DNA from: Leptolyngbya boryana PCC 6306
GTDB lineage: Bacteria > Cyanobacteriota > Cyanobacteriia > Leptolyngbyales > Leptolyngbyaceae
Direction: 5' to 3'
Assembly: GCF_000353285.1 (NCBI RefSeq)
Contig: NZ_KB731324.1
Span: forward strand, 5,350,577-5,414,576
DNA length: 64,000 nt
In this document: positions 43,442 through 53,089 of the stretch, one piece after another
How the letters are laid out: each line of letters opens with the position of its first letter
Position numbering within the stretch: the stretch's first letter is position 1
Translations under genes and position numbers: made by a program
The notes under the pieces: generated by a model
Databases searched by the model: none
What the model was told of the DNA's origin: nothing
The model's input: only the letters and a program-made list of their open reading frames with translations

Positions 43442-44305
43442 TTAAGCTTCAATAATCAACGGCTGACACGTTTTTGCGCCAATCAAGTGCCGTTTCAACC
43501 AGTCTTTGAGATCTGAGAATACTAGCTCACAATCGGCATCCATATACAGATCGTGATAGTTTCCTGGATATTCCCGATGCTCTTTATCTGGGAAGATAAC
43601 TTGCTGGAAGAATAAACGGCTGCCTTCGGGTAGCGTCACGTGGTCGCTACTTCCGTGCATAATCAGCAGCGGAATGTTTAACTCGGCTGCATGACGATAA
43701 ATCCAGCGAACCGTCGAAAAGTATTCCGTTGCGAGTCGTGCACTGGCATAGTCATGTCGCAGCGGATCGTTGAGATACGCTTCAACGATTGGATTGCTCG
43801 CTCCGAGGTGACGAAGACCCAAACGTAAGCTAAATCGTGGGACAGTCCGCGACATGATTCGACCGAGCGCTAACTTCACGAGCGAGATTTTTACTTTTCC
43901 CAATGCAGGTGCTGTGACAATCAAGCCCTGAATTTCATCGGGCGATCGTAGAACATAATCGAGCACGATCGTACCGCCCAAACTATGCCCCCATAGAATC
44001 ATCGGGCAACTGGTTCGCTGCGATCGTACAAAGCGTAAAAAGAGGCGTAAGTCTTCTCGAAACTCCGCCCACGCATTGATATGTCCTCGTTGTCCTGCTG
44101 AACGTCCATGCCCTCGTAAATCGAAGGCATAGACTTCATAGCCTTGCGGTACTAAATACTCCACTGCATTCTGAAATACATTGCTATATCCACCTAAGCC
44201 ATGCACTAATGTAACAACTGCCTGACTCGGCTCGTCAGGATGCCAACTTTGATAATGAAGATTCATCCCCTGCCATCCGGCAAGAGTTCCTTCTCGATGT
44301 TTCAT
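43442..44305 (-). CDS. Alpha/beta hydrolase, monoacylglycerol lipase/lysophospholipase-like
   Basis: 287 residues. The nucleophile motif WGHSLGG (about 106-112), FDLRGHGRSAGQRGH, the Asp in LLIMHGSSDHVTLPEGS and a late His in YPGNYHDLYMD complete a catalytic triad of the monoacylglycerol lipase family. It would release fatty acids from lipids or monoacylglycerols. It heads the beta-oxidation operon, so it could supply fatty acids to the ligase. Confidence 0.9.
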   Translation of the reverse strand: MKHREGTLAGWQGMNLHYQSWHPDEPSQAVVTLVHGLGGYSNVFQNAVEYLVPQGYEVYAFDLRGHGRSAGQRGHINAWAEFREDLRLFLRFVRSQRTSCPMILWGHSLGGTIVLDYVLRSPDEIQGLIVTAPALGKVKISLVKLALGRIMSRTVPRFSLRLGLRHLGASNPIVEAYLNDPLRHDYASARLATEYFSTVRWIYRHAAELNIPLLIMHGSSDHVTLPEGSRLFFQQVIFPDKEHREYPGNYHDLYMDADCELVFSDLKDWLKRHLIGAKTCQPLIIEA

Positions 44306-44829
44306 AGATTTAATAATCCTTATCTAACCCGTCGCTTTGTAGATGAAGAGAAAAGCGATCCCATTAGAGATGAAGCAATTACCTAACATTGCTGCTAGAG
44401 CGCTCCCTCTCTAGAAAAACTAAGTAAATTTAGATGAATTAAATTGAATGTTACGATTCAACTTCAACGGCTGCAATATCGAGCGCAGTTTGCGTTCTGC
44501 ACGTTTATATTCCTCCAACATTGCTTATGTCGCAATTCTAAACCATCTGTGAAATTAGAGAAAGTGAGGATTCATTTTGCTCCCCATCTTTCCGAATTTT
44601 ACAAATGGAATAAGATTGCTGTAGGATGCTTAACTTCACTTTAGTAATTTTGAGAGTGACCATCAAGTTCCTGAGTTAATTTTTAACAATCATCTGCAAT
44701 GCCTTTTCTGATCCAGAACTCAGATTGGAAGTAAGTAAATTGCTACCTAAGTATGGAATTCCCATTCTCAAGTATGAGAAATCTCAAAGGACTTGCAGTC
44801 TAATATTGCAGGATACAGCTAGGAGCAGA
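44306..44829. other. Divergent intergenic region
   Basis: 524 bases between the lipase gene and the TspO-like gene. It holds the promoters of both; a single GTGAGGA half-site at 44564-44570 is not paired. A 66-codon plus frame (44444-44644) has no recognised features. Confidence 0.4.
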
Positions 44830-45312
44830 ATGGCTATGAAATCTTGGATGATTATTGCAGGTGTTACCTTCTTCGTTTCATTAGGGAGTTTTTTGTTTCG
44901 ACCGCGTCAAGATTTAGGGTGGGTAAGGCGACTAGAGCTTCCCCAGTGGTTAGCAGTCATCGAGCCAGCAATTCCTATCATTTGGACAATTGTGTTTGCT
45001 TGCGGCGCAGGATCTGCAATTTTAGTCTGGCAGCAATCACCAGGCACATTCAACACTTGGCTCTTGATGCTTGGGTACTTGCTGTTAGAAATTGTCACTG
45101 TGGCTTATATTCCTTTAACGTTGAGGCTTCAGAGCTTAGCGATCGGGACAGTTTTAGGCGGAGTCGGGGTTGGTTTGGGACTTCTGCTTATGGTGGTGGT
45201 TGCTTTGATCAATGTGCAGGCTGCTTTGCTGCTGGTGCCTTACCTGGTTTGGAGTCCGATCGGAACTTATGCAACGCGGGAATTAATTGAACTCAATCCA
45301 GACTCTATTTGA
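44830..45312 (+). CDS. TspO/MBR family membrane protein
   Basis: 160 residues from the ATG at 44830, just after AGGAG; the longer frame from 44725 has no ribosome site. Five hydrophobic segments and a Trp/Pro-rich pattern (EPAIPIIWTIVF, PYLVWSPIGTYATRELIELN) match the tryptophan-rich sensory/benzodiazepine-receptor family. Bacterial TspO proteins bind porphyrins and influence tetrapyrrole flow or stress. The similarity is stronger at the last helix than at the first, so this is a divergent member. Confidence 0.7.
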   Translation: MAMKSWMIIAGVTFFVSLGSFLFRPRQDLGWVRRLELPQWLAVIEPAIPIIWTIVFACGAGSAILVWQQSPGTFNTWLLMLGYLLLEIVTVAYIPLTLRLQSLAIGTVLGGVGVGLGLLLMVVVALINVQAALLLVPYLVWSPIGTYATRELIELNPDSI

Positions 45313-45786
45313 ATGCGGCTTTTTCTGCTCTCGGTAAACCTGCCGCTAAACTTTAACCTAGTAATCAAGCGCATTCGTTTTTCGGAGCGGGGAGATGGGG
45401 AAAACCCAAGCTCAGATTGTTTCTTATCTCCCTATCTGATTTATTGTGGTGAACTACTGGTTTGTCAAAATTATTCAGATCCGCAAAACTTCGATCGCGC
45501 TTTGCAGTGGCAAGAATTCTTCTATAGCTCAAAATGAGCAAAGGATAGATGTGGCATTTGCAATCTGCGATCGCAAACTTTACTGACTCTGCAGTTTGAT
45601 ACTACGAGAAGTGCAAACCCGAAATCTAGTTGTTTGAATTGAGAGAGCAAAGTAAAAGCAGTCCAGTGATAAGAGTTGGGTTCTAATTCCTCTACGACAA
45701 CCTCAGAGCAAGCGCTCAACCCCTAAATCCAGAATCACTAAGGGTTGAGCGGAGCCTTTTCAGAGTTGACTTGATTGCCTGGGCTA
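45313..45786. other. Convergent gap with two inverted repeats
   Basis: 474 bases. GGGAGAT (45390-45396) and ATCTCCC (45426-45432) form one weak hairpin with G-rich flanks like the dispersed elements elsewhere. GCTCAACCC (45714-45722) and GGGTTGAGC (45742-45750) form a second, followed on the plus strand by CCTTTTC; it may terminate one or both converging genes. Confidence 0.45.
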
Positions 45787-46518
45787 CTATTTTCGACGAA
45801 TTGCAATTGTGTAAGACGGTCTTTGTTTTGCTTCGCGCTGGGTTTTCACAATCCGCAAGTCATGATCGACATAGAGATGCTCGAACTTTGGCGTCGCCAG
45901 ATAGGTCTTCTCAAACTTCTTCACTGTATTGCGATCGAGATTTTCTAGCTTCAGTTCTTTCGGCAATTCTGTTTTTGTGTTGAATTCTTCGATGCGTTTG
46001 TCTAAGACTTCATCAAACCAGGCTTCTGCTCGTTCGATCGTCAATGGGAAAATTCGCCGTCTGACTGCTTGATCGATCGCGACATTTTGAATAAACCATT
46101 GCCCGTCGCGAATCTCAAATTTCTGCATCACCATCAGATCATAGGCTGCGAGAAAACTAGAAAGCTTATTCAGCCAGCCCACGCGATGCCCAGGTGCGTA
46201 GCGTGCAATGTTGGCATAGTAGCCATTATCGTGAAAGATTTGATACGACTTATCATGCTCCCGACCGGGTAACGCATCATGAAATGGAATCGTTGACCAG
46301 ATCGGTGTCCACACTCCGAGTACGATCGGAATTTGATCGGCAACGATAGGGTAGGGATTGCGTTGCTGAAGTTGTTCAAAATAGGGGGCGAGTACGTCCT
46401 TATGAAACAACACCTTTTCTTTCAAAGGAGCGCCATCTCTATCTTTCGTTAACGATAAAATTTCTTGCTTCAGTTCCTCAGTACTCAGGCGCTCTAATCG
46501 AACATCATTCGCTAGCAT
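45787..46518 (-). CDS. Probable PAP/fibrillin-like protein
   Basis: 243 residues from the ATG at 46518 (GGAG eight bases upstream; a GTG at 46536 is also in frame). The central GVWTPIWSTIPFHD ... YQIFHDNGYYANIARY ... LMVMQKFEIRDGQWFIQNVAI pattern recalls the conserved core of plastid-lipid-associated (fibrillin) proteins in cyanobacteria, which bind lipophilic compounds near thylakoid membranes. The N- and C-termini are unique. The assignment is by eye and moderate. Confidence 0.5.
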   Translation of the reverse strand: MLANDVRLERLSTEELKQEILSLTKDRDGAPLKEKVLFHKDVLAPYFEQLQQRNPYPIVADQIPIVLGVWTPIWSTIPFHDALPGREHDKSYQIFHDNGYYANIARYAPGHRVGWLNKLSSFLAAYDLMVMQKFEIRDGQWFIQNVAIDQAVRRRIFPLTIERAEAWFDEVLDKRIEEFNTKTELPKELKLENLDRNTVKKFEKTYLATPKFEHLYVDHDLRIVKTQREAKQRPSYTIAIRRK

Positions 46519-46652
46519 AGGTTGTGCTCCGATCACTCGATCAATGTGGGTTCATCACAACTCTAAGTTAAGAAAATTATCAGAGTTTCCTCTCTGTCTC
46601 CAGTTGTGATATAGAAGATCGAACACTAGCTAAAAGATAGATTTGATAGGGA

Positions 46653-46702
46653 AATAGGGAAATGGGGAGCAATCTGAATCGAGTTCTCCCTATTCCCCCA
46701 TT
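46653..46702. repeat. Imperfect G-rich/C-rich inverted repeat
   Basis: Seventeen-base arms, AATAGGGAAATGGGGAG (46653-46669) and CTCCCTATTCCCCCATT (46686-46702), match at 14 of 17 positions. This element lies between argG and the fibrillin-like gene, and related G-rich elements occur near 33201, 45390 and 48126. Confidence 0.5.
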
Positions 46703-46807
46703 CGCTTGTTTTATATCGGTTTCGACTCCGCTCAATCTGCACAACTCGGTGACCTAGCATCTTGAGTGAAGTCGAACCGAATCTTTCTCAATCAGGTATT
46801 TGCAAGC

Positions 46808-48010
46808 TTACTTGCGGTGCATTTGTGACCAGACGCGAGTTGGTAAGCCCCAAACGTAGATAAAGCCCTCAGCCGCTTTGTGATCGAATTGATCTTCTGC
46901 GCCATAGGTTGCTAGATCGGGGGTGTAAAGCGACAGTTCTGACTTGCGACCGACGATCGTCGAATTGCCCTTGAACAATTTCACGCGCACGGTGCCACTG
47001 ACCACTTCCTGTGTCTTCTGCACAAAGGCATCTAACGCACTTTTCAATGGGCTGTACCACAAGCCGTTGTAAATCATTTGAGAGTAAGTCTCTTCAATTC
47101 CACGCTTGTAGTGAGTCACATCTGCGGTCAGCGTCAGACTTTCCAAATCCCGGTGCGCTTGAATCAAAACGAGCAATGCCGGAGTTTCATAAATCTCGCG
47201 AGATTTGATGCCCACCAGTCGATTTTCGACCATATCAATCCGACCGACTCCGTGATTGCCGACTCGCTCATTGAGTTCTGTCACAAGATCAATCGGATTC
47301 AAGACTCGACCGTCTAAGCTTACGGGAATTCCTTTGTCAAACCCGATTTCAACGTAGTCTGGCTCGTCGGGCGTGTCGGCGATCGCTTTCGTCATCGCAT
47401 AGATTTCTTCCAAGGGTTCTGTCCAAGGATCTTCGAGCGGACCTGCTTCAATACTGCGACCGAGTAAATTACGATCAATACTGTACGGCGAGGATTTTTT
47501 CACAGGCGACGGAATGCCGAATTTTTCACCGTATGCGATCGTTTCTTCCCGGCTCATGCCCCATTCGCGCGCCGGAGCCAGCACTTTCAAGTCAGGGTTG
47601 AGCGCTGCGATCGCGACATCAAACCGCACCTGGTCATTGCCTTTTCCAGTGCAACCGTGTGCAACTGCATCAGCTCCATATTCTGCGGCAGCATCGACCA
47701 ACAATTTTGCAATCAGAGGACGTGCCAAAGCCGTCGAAAGGGGATAGCGATTCTCGTACAAGGCATTCGCTTGAATTGCTGGAAAAGCGTAATCTTTGAT
47801 AAAGCTGACTTTGGCATCTGCGACGAGAGAAACCGAAGCCCCCGAACTCAGGGCTTTCTCTCGAATTGGCTCTAACTCATCGCCCTGACCCAAATCTGCT
47901 GCTAGCGTGATCACCTCTTCCACGCCCCATTCTTGCTTGAGGTATGGAATACAAACGGATGTATCGACTCCTCCGGAATAAGCCAGCACAACTTTCTTTG
48001 CACGACCCAT
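46808..48010 (-). CDS. argG: Argininosuccinate synthase
   Basis: 400 residues from the ATG at 48010; an ATG three codons earlier is possible, but family proteins begin [19 protein letters not shown]. The ATP loop AYSGGVDTS (11-19), [12 protein letters not shown] and the C-terminal tetramer region are intact. It joins citrulline and aspartate in arginine synthesis. It is a single unit with a 110-base gap to the upstream repeat. Confidence 0.98.
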   Translation of the reverse strand: MGRAKKVVLAYSGGVDTSVCIPYLKQEWGVEEVITLAADLGQGDELEPIREKALSSGASVSLVADAKVSFIKDYAFPAIQANALYENRYPLSTALARPLIAKLLVDAAAEYGADAVAHGCTGKGNDQVRFDVAIAALNPDLKVLAPAREWGMSREETIAYGEKFGIPSPVKKSSPYSIDRNLLGRSIEAGPLEDPWTEPLEEIYAMTKAIADTPDEPDYVEIGFDKGIPVSLDGRVLNPIDLVTELNERVGNHGVGRIDMVENRLVGIKSREIYETPALLVLIQAHRDLESLTLTADVTHYKRGIEETYSQMIYNGLWYSPLKSALDAFVQKTQEVVSGTVRVKLFKGNSTIVGRKSELSLYTPDLATYGAEDQFDHKAAEGFIYVWGLPTRVWSQMHRK

Positions 48011-48125
48011 GGTTTGCATCTCTCTAATGTAAGACGATCAAGTTTACAATTATGCGGGCAAAATTCTGTATCGCATGACAGGAGTTGCGTAGAATTCTGG
48101 ACTTAAGTCTTTTTTTCTCTGGGGT

Positions 48126-48146
48126 GGGGAGTGGGGAGTGGGGAGT
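48126..48146. repeat. Heptanucleotide tandem repeat
   Basis: GGGGAGT three times in tandem, preceded by GGGGT. Short tandemly repeated heptamers of this kind are common between cyanobacterial genes. Confidence 0.8.
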
Positions 48147-48235
48147 TTCTATTTAAGAATTTCTCAGACCCGGCAACATTCCGGCTTGAACCACGATCGA
48201 GGATACTAAGAACGTGCCACCGAGGAGAGTGCTTT

Positions 48236-49153
48236 GTGTTTTTGAGTGTTGTCATTCCCACGTACAACCGTAAACCGATTCTAGAAAAGTGTCTGAGAGC
48301 AATGGAACGTCAGACCTTTGCGGATTACGAAATTGTCGTCGTCGATGATGGTTCAACCGACGGCACAGTTGAGTGGTTGCAGTCTCATGCGGCAGAATTT
48401 CCTCATGTCAGATTGTTCTGCCAAAATCACGGGGGTGCAGCGGGTGCTAGAAATTATGGAGTGGAGCAGGCGAAAGGAGACACGATCGTCTTTATTGACA
48501 GCGATTTAGTAGTCACAGATGTGTTTCTTCAATCCCATGTTGAAACACTGATTCAAGGGCAAAAAGAACTTGGACATGATCGCCTATTTACCTATGGTCG
48601 CGTGATCAATACGGCAAATTTTGATGATCCAACGTCTGAACCGTATAAATTGACGGACTTTTCTGCGGCTTACTTTGCGACGGGAAATGTGGCGATCGCG
48701 CGTCATTGGTTAATTGAAGCAGGACTTTTTGATACCGGATTTAAACAATACGGTTGGGAAGATTTAGAACTTGGAGTGCGCTTAAAAAATTTAAGGTTGA
48801 AGTTGATCAAATGTCCCGAAGCGGTTGGATATCACTGGCATCCTGCTTTTTCGCTGGATCAAATTCCGCGATTAATTGATGTGGAATTTCAACGCGGACG
48901 AATGGGAGTTGTGTTTTATCAAAAGCATCCGACCTTTGATGTGAAGATGATGATTCAGATGACTTGGATTCATCGCGTCTTATGGGGCGTTTTGTCGATC
49001 GGGGGATTGTTGAATGAGAAAACACTGACTCCTGTAATGCGATCTCTGATTCAACAAGGCAAACCCCAGCTAGCTGAACAAGTCGCTCGAATTTTCTTGA
49101 ACTGGTATAACGTCAAAGCGGTTTATGCGGCTTATGCTCAATCACAGAAGTAG
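48236..49153 (+). CDS. Glycosyltransferase family 2
   Basis: 306 codons starting at the GTG at 48236, eight bases after GAGGAG; the ATG 35 codons upstream lacks such a site and adds an unlike leader. GT-A fold: FLSVVIPTYNRKPIL, VDDGSTDGT, and the metal-binding DSD in FIDSDLVV. WEDLELGVRL is the acceptor-side motif. It transfers a sugar from a nucleotide donor; the product is unknown. No other polysaccharide genes are near. Confidence 0.9.
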   Translation: MFLSVVIPTYNRKPILEKCLRAMERQTFADYEIVVVDDGSTDGTVEWLQSHAAEFPHVRLFCQNHGGAAGARNYGVEQAKGDTIVFIDSDLVVTDVFLQSHVETLIQGQKELGHDRLFTYGRVINTANFDDPTSEPYKLTDFSAAYFATGNVAIARHWLIEAGLFDTGFKQYGWEDLELGVRLKNLRLKLIKCPEAVGYHWHPAFSLDQIPRLIDVEFQRGRMGVVFYQKHPTFDVKMMIQMTWIHRVLWGVLSIGGLLNEKTLTPVMRSLIQQGKPQLAEQVARIFLNWYNVKAVYAAYAQSQK

Positions 49154-49197
49154 AGAAAGCCGAGCTAAAATGCCTGTAAATCGAATGAATAGGGCAA

Positions 49198-49773
49198 ATG
49201 ATTTTATCAACCCTTGATCTGAAACCGATTATCGACTTAACCGACGAGCAGTTCTATCAACTGTGTCGCGCAAATCCTGATCTCAAATTTGAACGCAACA
49301 CAGACGGGAAAATCACAGTTATGTCTCCAACAGGTGGAGAAACTGGCAACCGAAATTTTGAAATTGGGACAGAATTCGGGATCTGGAATCGTCAAGCTAA
49401 GTTAGGAGTTTGCTTTGATTCTTCGACTTGCTTCAAGCTCCCAAATGGTGCAAATCGTTCTCCCGATGTTGCCTGGATTGCTCAAGATCGTTGGGATACT
49501 CTCACTCCGCAACAGAAGGAAATTTTTCCTCCCATTGCGCCAGATTTTGTTCTCGAATTGATGTCACCAACAGACGCACTCGAAGCAACTCAAGCTAAAC
49601 TTCATGAGTACCTAGAAAACGGGGTAAAGCTTGGCTGGCTAATCAATCGCAAGACTCGAAGAGTTGAGATTTATCGTTTGGGTCAACCTGTTGAAGTGTT
49701 AGACAACCCTTCTCAACTTTTTGGTGAAGATGTCCTACCGGGATTTGTTCTCGACTTAGCGATCGTGTGGTAA
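49198..49773 (+). CDS. Uma2-family restriction endonuclease-like protein
   Basis: 191 residues of the DUF820/Uma2 family. PD-(D/E)xK-like active-site pattern: PDVAWI, then PDFVLELMSP, then a GWLINRKTRRVEIY strand. Cyanobacteria carry dozens of such genes, often as mobile or selfish elements; the DNA target is unknown. A convergent relative lies 115 bases downstream. Confidence 0.9.
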   Translation: MILSTLDLKPIIDLTDEQFYQLCRANPDLKFERNTDGKITVMSPTGGETGNRNFEIGTEFGIWNRQAKLGVCFDSSTCFKLPNGANRSPDVAWIAQDRWDTLTPQQKEIFPPIAPDFVLELMSPTDALEATQAKLHEYLENGVKLGWLINRKTRRVEIYRLGQPVEVLDNPSQLFGEDVLPGFVLDLAIVW

Positions 49774-49887
49774 TTCCTATAGATTATGGCTTCTCCGAGT
49801 TTGTCCACATACTTTGTCTGTATTGGCGAAAACTTCACAGGGTTCTATCACTCTCGTTCCTAATCGCCTTCCTCAATCGGCATTGCC

Positions 49888-50466
49888 TTATGGTGTTTCT
49901 CCTTTTAACCAGTTAAACAATGTTCCAACGCTCAGTTGAAAGTCATGAGCAAACGCGGGAACAGGTAAGAAATCTTCTGGAGCGTCGAGATCGAAGTAAT
50001 GAGGTTCTTGTTTAGGTTGATAAATAAAGACTGAGAAATCATCTGGATCGATTAACCAGCCCATCTGGCATCCATTTGCAAGACATCGCAAGACTTTCTT
50101 CGTCAGCGTGGTTGCGCTCTGCTCAGGTGAGAGAATTTCAATGATCCAGTCTGGAACAGAGACAAAATCATCGCTGATGTTTCCTGCTTCATCAAATGAA
50201 ATGCGATTCCAGGTAAAGACTGCAATATCTGGCACAATAGAGCGTCCTGCAAAAGTACAGCGCAATTCTGGAAATGCCCAACCAAGCTTCTGAGGTTTGA
50301 GTTTGGCATTAATGGCTGGAACAAGCTCTCCTTGAAGAGTGCTGTGCTTAACTTTAGGCATGAATTTCTGAATGATTTCGCCATCAATGTATTCGCTGGC
50401 AGGCTTGGTTTCTGGAAGGAGCAGGAATTCCTCAAGTGAGATAGATTTTAGGGAAGCTTGAACCAT
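49888..50466 (-). CDS. Uma2-family restriction endonuclease-like protein
   Basis: 192 residues. Same family as the convergent gene, with IVPDIAVF, VPDWIIEILSPEQ and QMGWLIDPDDFSVFIY in the active-site positions. The proteins differ enough that they are not a recent duplicate. Function as for the family; no methylase partner is visible. Confidence 0.9.
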   Translation of the reverse strand: MVQASLKSISLEEFLLLPETKPASEYIDGEIIQKFMPKVKHSTLQGELVPAINAKLKPQKLGWAFPELRCTFAGRSIVPDIAVFTWNRISFDEAGNISDDFVSVPDWIIEILSPEQSATTLTKKVLRCLANGCQMGWLIDPDDFSVFIYQPKQEPHYFDLDAPEDFLPVPAFAHDFQLSVGTLFNWLKGETP

Positions 50467-50624
50467 TCTTTTCTTCCTAACGCTTGCCTTTAATTCTAGG
50501 CGATCGCAAAAGCCTGTCTATCGTGGCACCTGCAAAAGGGCTTTTGAGTTTCCATTCACAGGCGTAGCAATGTGAGTAGACAGACTTTATAAACTGCTTT
50601 CTCAAATGTTGACCGGAACTCACC

Positions 50625-51461
50625 TTACAGAAAATCCGATCGCGCGGCTTGCGTTTTCTCAAGTTCAGCCTGCAACTCTTCCCATTTCTCTTGCTCAATC
50701 AATTGAGTGATTTGATCTAATCGGTCTCGATAAACTGAGAGCGATCGCAATACCTCGCTTTTATTAAACCGAGCCATCATTACGCCTAATTCGGGATTTC
50801 CACCTCCGACGCGGCTCGTATCTCGAAATCCTGAACTCGCTAACATTTTGGCTAAATTCAACACTGCTTGATCCGATTCGCTCAAACAAGCTGAAATCAG
50901 ACTTGCACTGGTCATGACTGGCAAATGTGAGATCCATGCCACTGCGCGATCATGCTCCTCCGGCTGGCAATGAAACAGCTTGACCTGTAGCGGACGTAAC
51001 AGTGTTTCAATTCGTTCTACAGCCGATTTAGGTGTGACATCCGTGGGAGTTAGCACGTAAGGATTGCCTGCAAATAATCCGTGCAACGCGGCCTCAATTC
51101 CACTCTCAGCGGTTCCTGCCATAGGATGTCCGCCCACAAAATTTTTCCAGATTGGAGACAAATCTTTGACGATCGATGCTTTAACTGAGCCAACATCGGT
51201 TACAACGGTGTCTAGAGAAATATGCGGGATCAATTGTTGAACAGTTGTCAAAATATGCACAATCGGGGTACATACAAAAATCGCATCCACATCCGCCATC
51301 AGTGCCAAATCCGAATCGGCTTCGTCTACGGCTCCCCGAGCGATTGCCAATTCGCATGTGCGTGCTTTGCGACTCACCCCCAACACGGTATGCCCTTGCG
51401 ATCGCAAATCCAAACCGAGCGATCCGCCAATCAACCCCAAACCGACAATCCCAACTTTCAT
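50625..51461 (-). CDS. tyrA: Prephenate/arogenate dehydrogenase
   Basis: 278 residues from the ATG at 51461 (GGAG eight bases upstream; a TTG five codons earlier is possible). NAD(P) site GLGLIGGSLG, DVGSVKASIV and the substrate-side GGHPMAGTAESG and HDRAVAWISHLP are intact. It forms tyrosine (from arogenate) or 4-hydroxyphenylpyruvate (from prephenate). Cyanobacterial enzymes of this form mostly use arogenate. Regulatory ACT domain is absent. Confidence 0.95.
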   Translation of the reverse strand: MKVGIVGLGLIGGSLGLDLRSQGHTVLGVSRKARTCELAIARGAVDEADSDLALMADVDAIFVCTPIVHILTTVQQLIPHISLDTVVTDVGSVKASIVKDLSPIWKNFVGGHPMAGTAESGIEAALHGLFAGNPYVLTPTDVTPKSAVERIETLLRPLQVKLFHCQPEEHDRAVAWISHLPVMTSASLISACLSESDQAVLNLAKMLASSGFRDTSRVGGGNPELGVMMARFNKSEVLRSLSVYRDRLDQITQLIEQEKWEELQAELEKTQAARSDFL

Positions 51462-51571
51462 CTCCAATTTCTCCAACCTGTTACAGGTAATTCTGCGCTA
51501 CAAGTGGGCATGTTAGCGCTGAATTTACTCCGAAAATTTCAACTTTGCGATACGAGGATTGACAGACCTGT

Positions 51572-53056
51572 ATGAACGTTGAGGAACTTCTAGAACAATA
51601 TGCTGCCGATCAGCGGGAATTTTCGGGGCTGAACTTGAGCGGAGTCAATCTACCCGGAGTAAATTTAAGTCGATCGACGTTCGCTCAGGCAAATTTTAAT
51701 GCAGCGAAGCTGACCAATTCAGATTTCAGCAATTCAAGCTGTGAGTACGCTAAATTTCACGGAGCCAAGCTTACCCTCTCCGATTTTAGTCATGCAAATC
51801 TTCAACACGCAGACTTAAGCCATGCAGAATTAACTCGTGCAGACTTTAGCGCGGGAGACTTACGATCGGCGAATTTGAGCTACGCCGATTTACGCGATGC
51901 GAAATTGCGAGGTAGTAACTTAAATGCGGCAAATCTGAGCCGTGCTGATCTTCGCTATGCCAATTTAATCTCCGCAACGCTACAAGGCGCAAATTTGACC
52001 AATAGCGAACTCAGTAGCACCGACTTATCGGGTGCGGATCTGCGTTGGGCAGAACTGCGGCAAGCTACGTTAAATCGTGCCAATCTTCAAGGCGCAAACC
52101 TGCGAGGTGCAAACTTACGTTGGGCAGATCTCAGCGGCGCAAATTTACGATGGGCAGATTTGACAGGCGCGAAATTAAGCGGCGCAAACTTAACGGGAGC
52201 GGATCTCAGTCATGCCATCCTGCTTGATGCAACTTTAGTGCATGTTGATTTATCGCGATCGAATCTCGCTCATGTAGATTGGGCAGGTGCTGATTTGAGT
52301 GGTTCCAATCTCACAGGCGCAAAACTCTATGCGGTGTCTCCGTTCGGCGTGAAAACCGCAGGTGCAACCTGTCGCTGGATTGATCTCAGCCAGAATGGCG
52401 ATCAGAGTCAGATTTATCAATTTATCAGTGAGAATCTCAGCGAATATTTTCATGAGTCTCCGCCGATCGTTGAACTTGTGATTGACGATCGCTTAAGTTC
52501 AGATGCGCATTGTGCTTTGGCAGTGGCGTATCAACAACTCGCACGCCAGAAGAACGCGATTGTCCCTCCTCAAATCGAAGTACATAAACGGCGCACGATT
52601 CTACGATTTGCGCTTGATCGGGATGAGGATCTGTTTTCTACAGCATTTATTGCGATTCTGCCTTTTACGGATGCCAAAGTCGCGCAGAGTAATTTATTAC
52701 ACCTGCTCAAATCGGTTCCACTTCAAGAGATTGATGATTCGATTGGAATCCAGGCATTTCAGGTGCTGGTGACAGTTTTGAGCGATTCGATTCAAAAAAT
52801 TGACCGCTCAAAGTTAGTGCAAGCAATTCCAACGGCGATTCAAAAAATTCGCTTTTTCCAAGCCCCAACGAGATTAATGCTCTCGAATTCTGCTCAGCGA
52901 TCGCTTGCCATCTACGAGAATCCTCTATTCGGCAAGCGTCGGATTCAGTACAGTCCTGAAGCAGAACTTCCATTTCTCAATCAACCGATCTCATTTGTGC
53001 TGCCTAGCCAAAGTGAAGTGATCGAATTCCTGCAAGGGTTCCAAGCAAGACGATAA
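51572..53056 (+). CDS. Pentapeptide-repeat protein with C-terminal domain
   Basis: 494 residues. N-terminal helix (MNVEELLEQYAADQREFSG), then about 45 pentapeptides (residues 18-255) in a right-handed beta-helix, then a 240-residue C-terminal domain (ESPPIVELVIDDRLSSDAHCALAVAYQQLARQ onwards) with alpha/beta character. The C-terminal domain is seen in cyanobacterial proteins but has no assigned role. It is divergent from tyrA by 110 bases. Confidence 0.9.
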   Translation: MNVEELLEQYAADQREFSGLNLSGVNLPGVNLSRSTFAQANFNAAKLTNSDFSNSSCEYAKFHGAKLTLSDFSHANLQHADLSHAELTRADFSAGDLRSANLSYADLRDAKLRGSNLNAANLSRADLRYANLISATLQGANLTNSELSSTDLSGADLRWAELRQATLNRANLQGANLRGANLRWADLSGANLRWADLTGAKLSGANLTGADLSHAILLDATLVHVDLSRSNLAHVDWAGADLSGSNLTGAKLYAVSPFGVKTAGATCRWIDLSQNGDQSQIYQFISENLSEYFHESPPIVELVIDDRLSSDAHCALAVAYQQLARQKNAIVPPQIEVHKRRTILRFALDRDEDLFSTAFIAILPFTDAKVAQSNLLHLLKSVPLQEIDDSIGIQAFQVLVTVLSDSIQKIDRSKLVQAIPTAIQKIRFFQAPTRLMLSNSAQRSLAIYENPLFGKRRIQYSPEAELPFLNQPISFVLPSQSEVIEFLQGFQARR

Positions 53057-53089
53057 GATGCTCGGTGTACATCACGAGTCTTAGCAACT

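Noticed and set aside
44564-44570. GTGAGGA half-site near the lipase gene
   Set aside because: The heptamer 11 bases away matches at only two of seven positions, so it is not a paired site.
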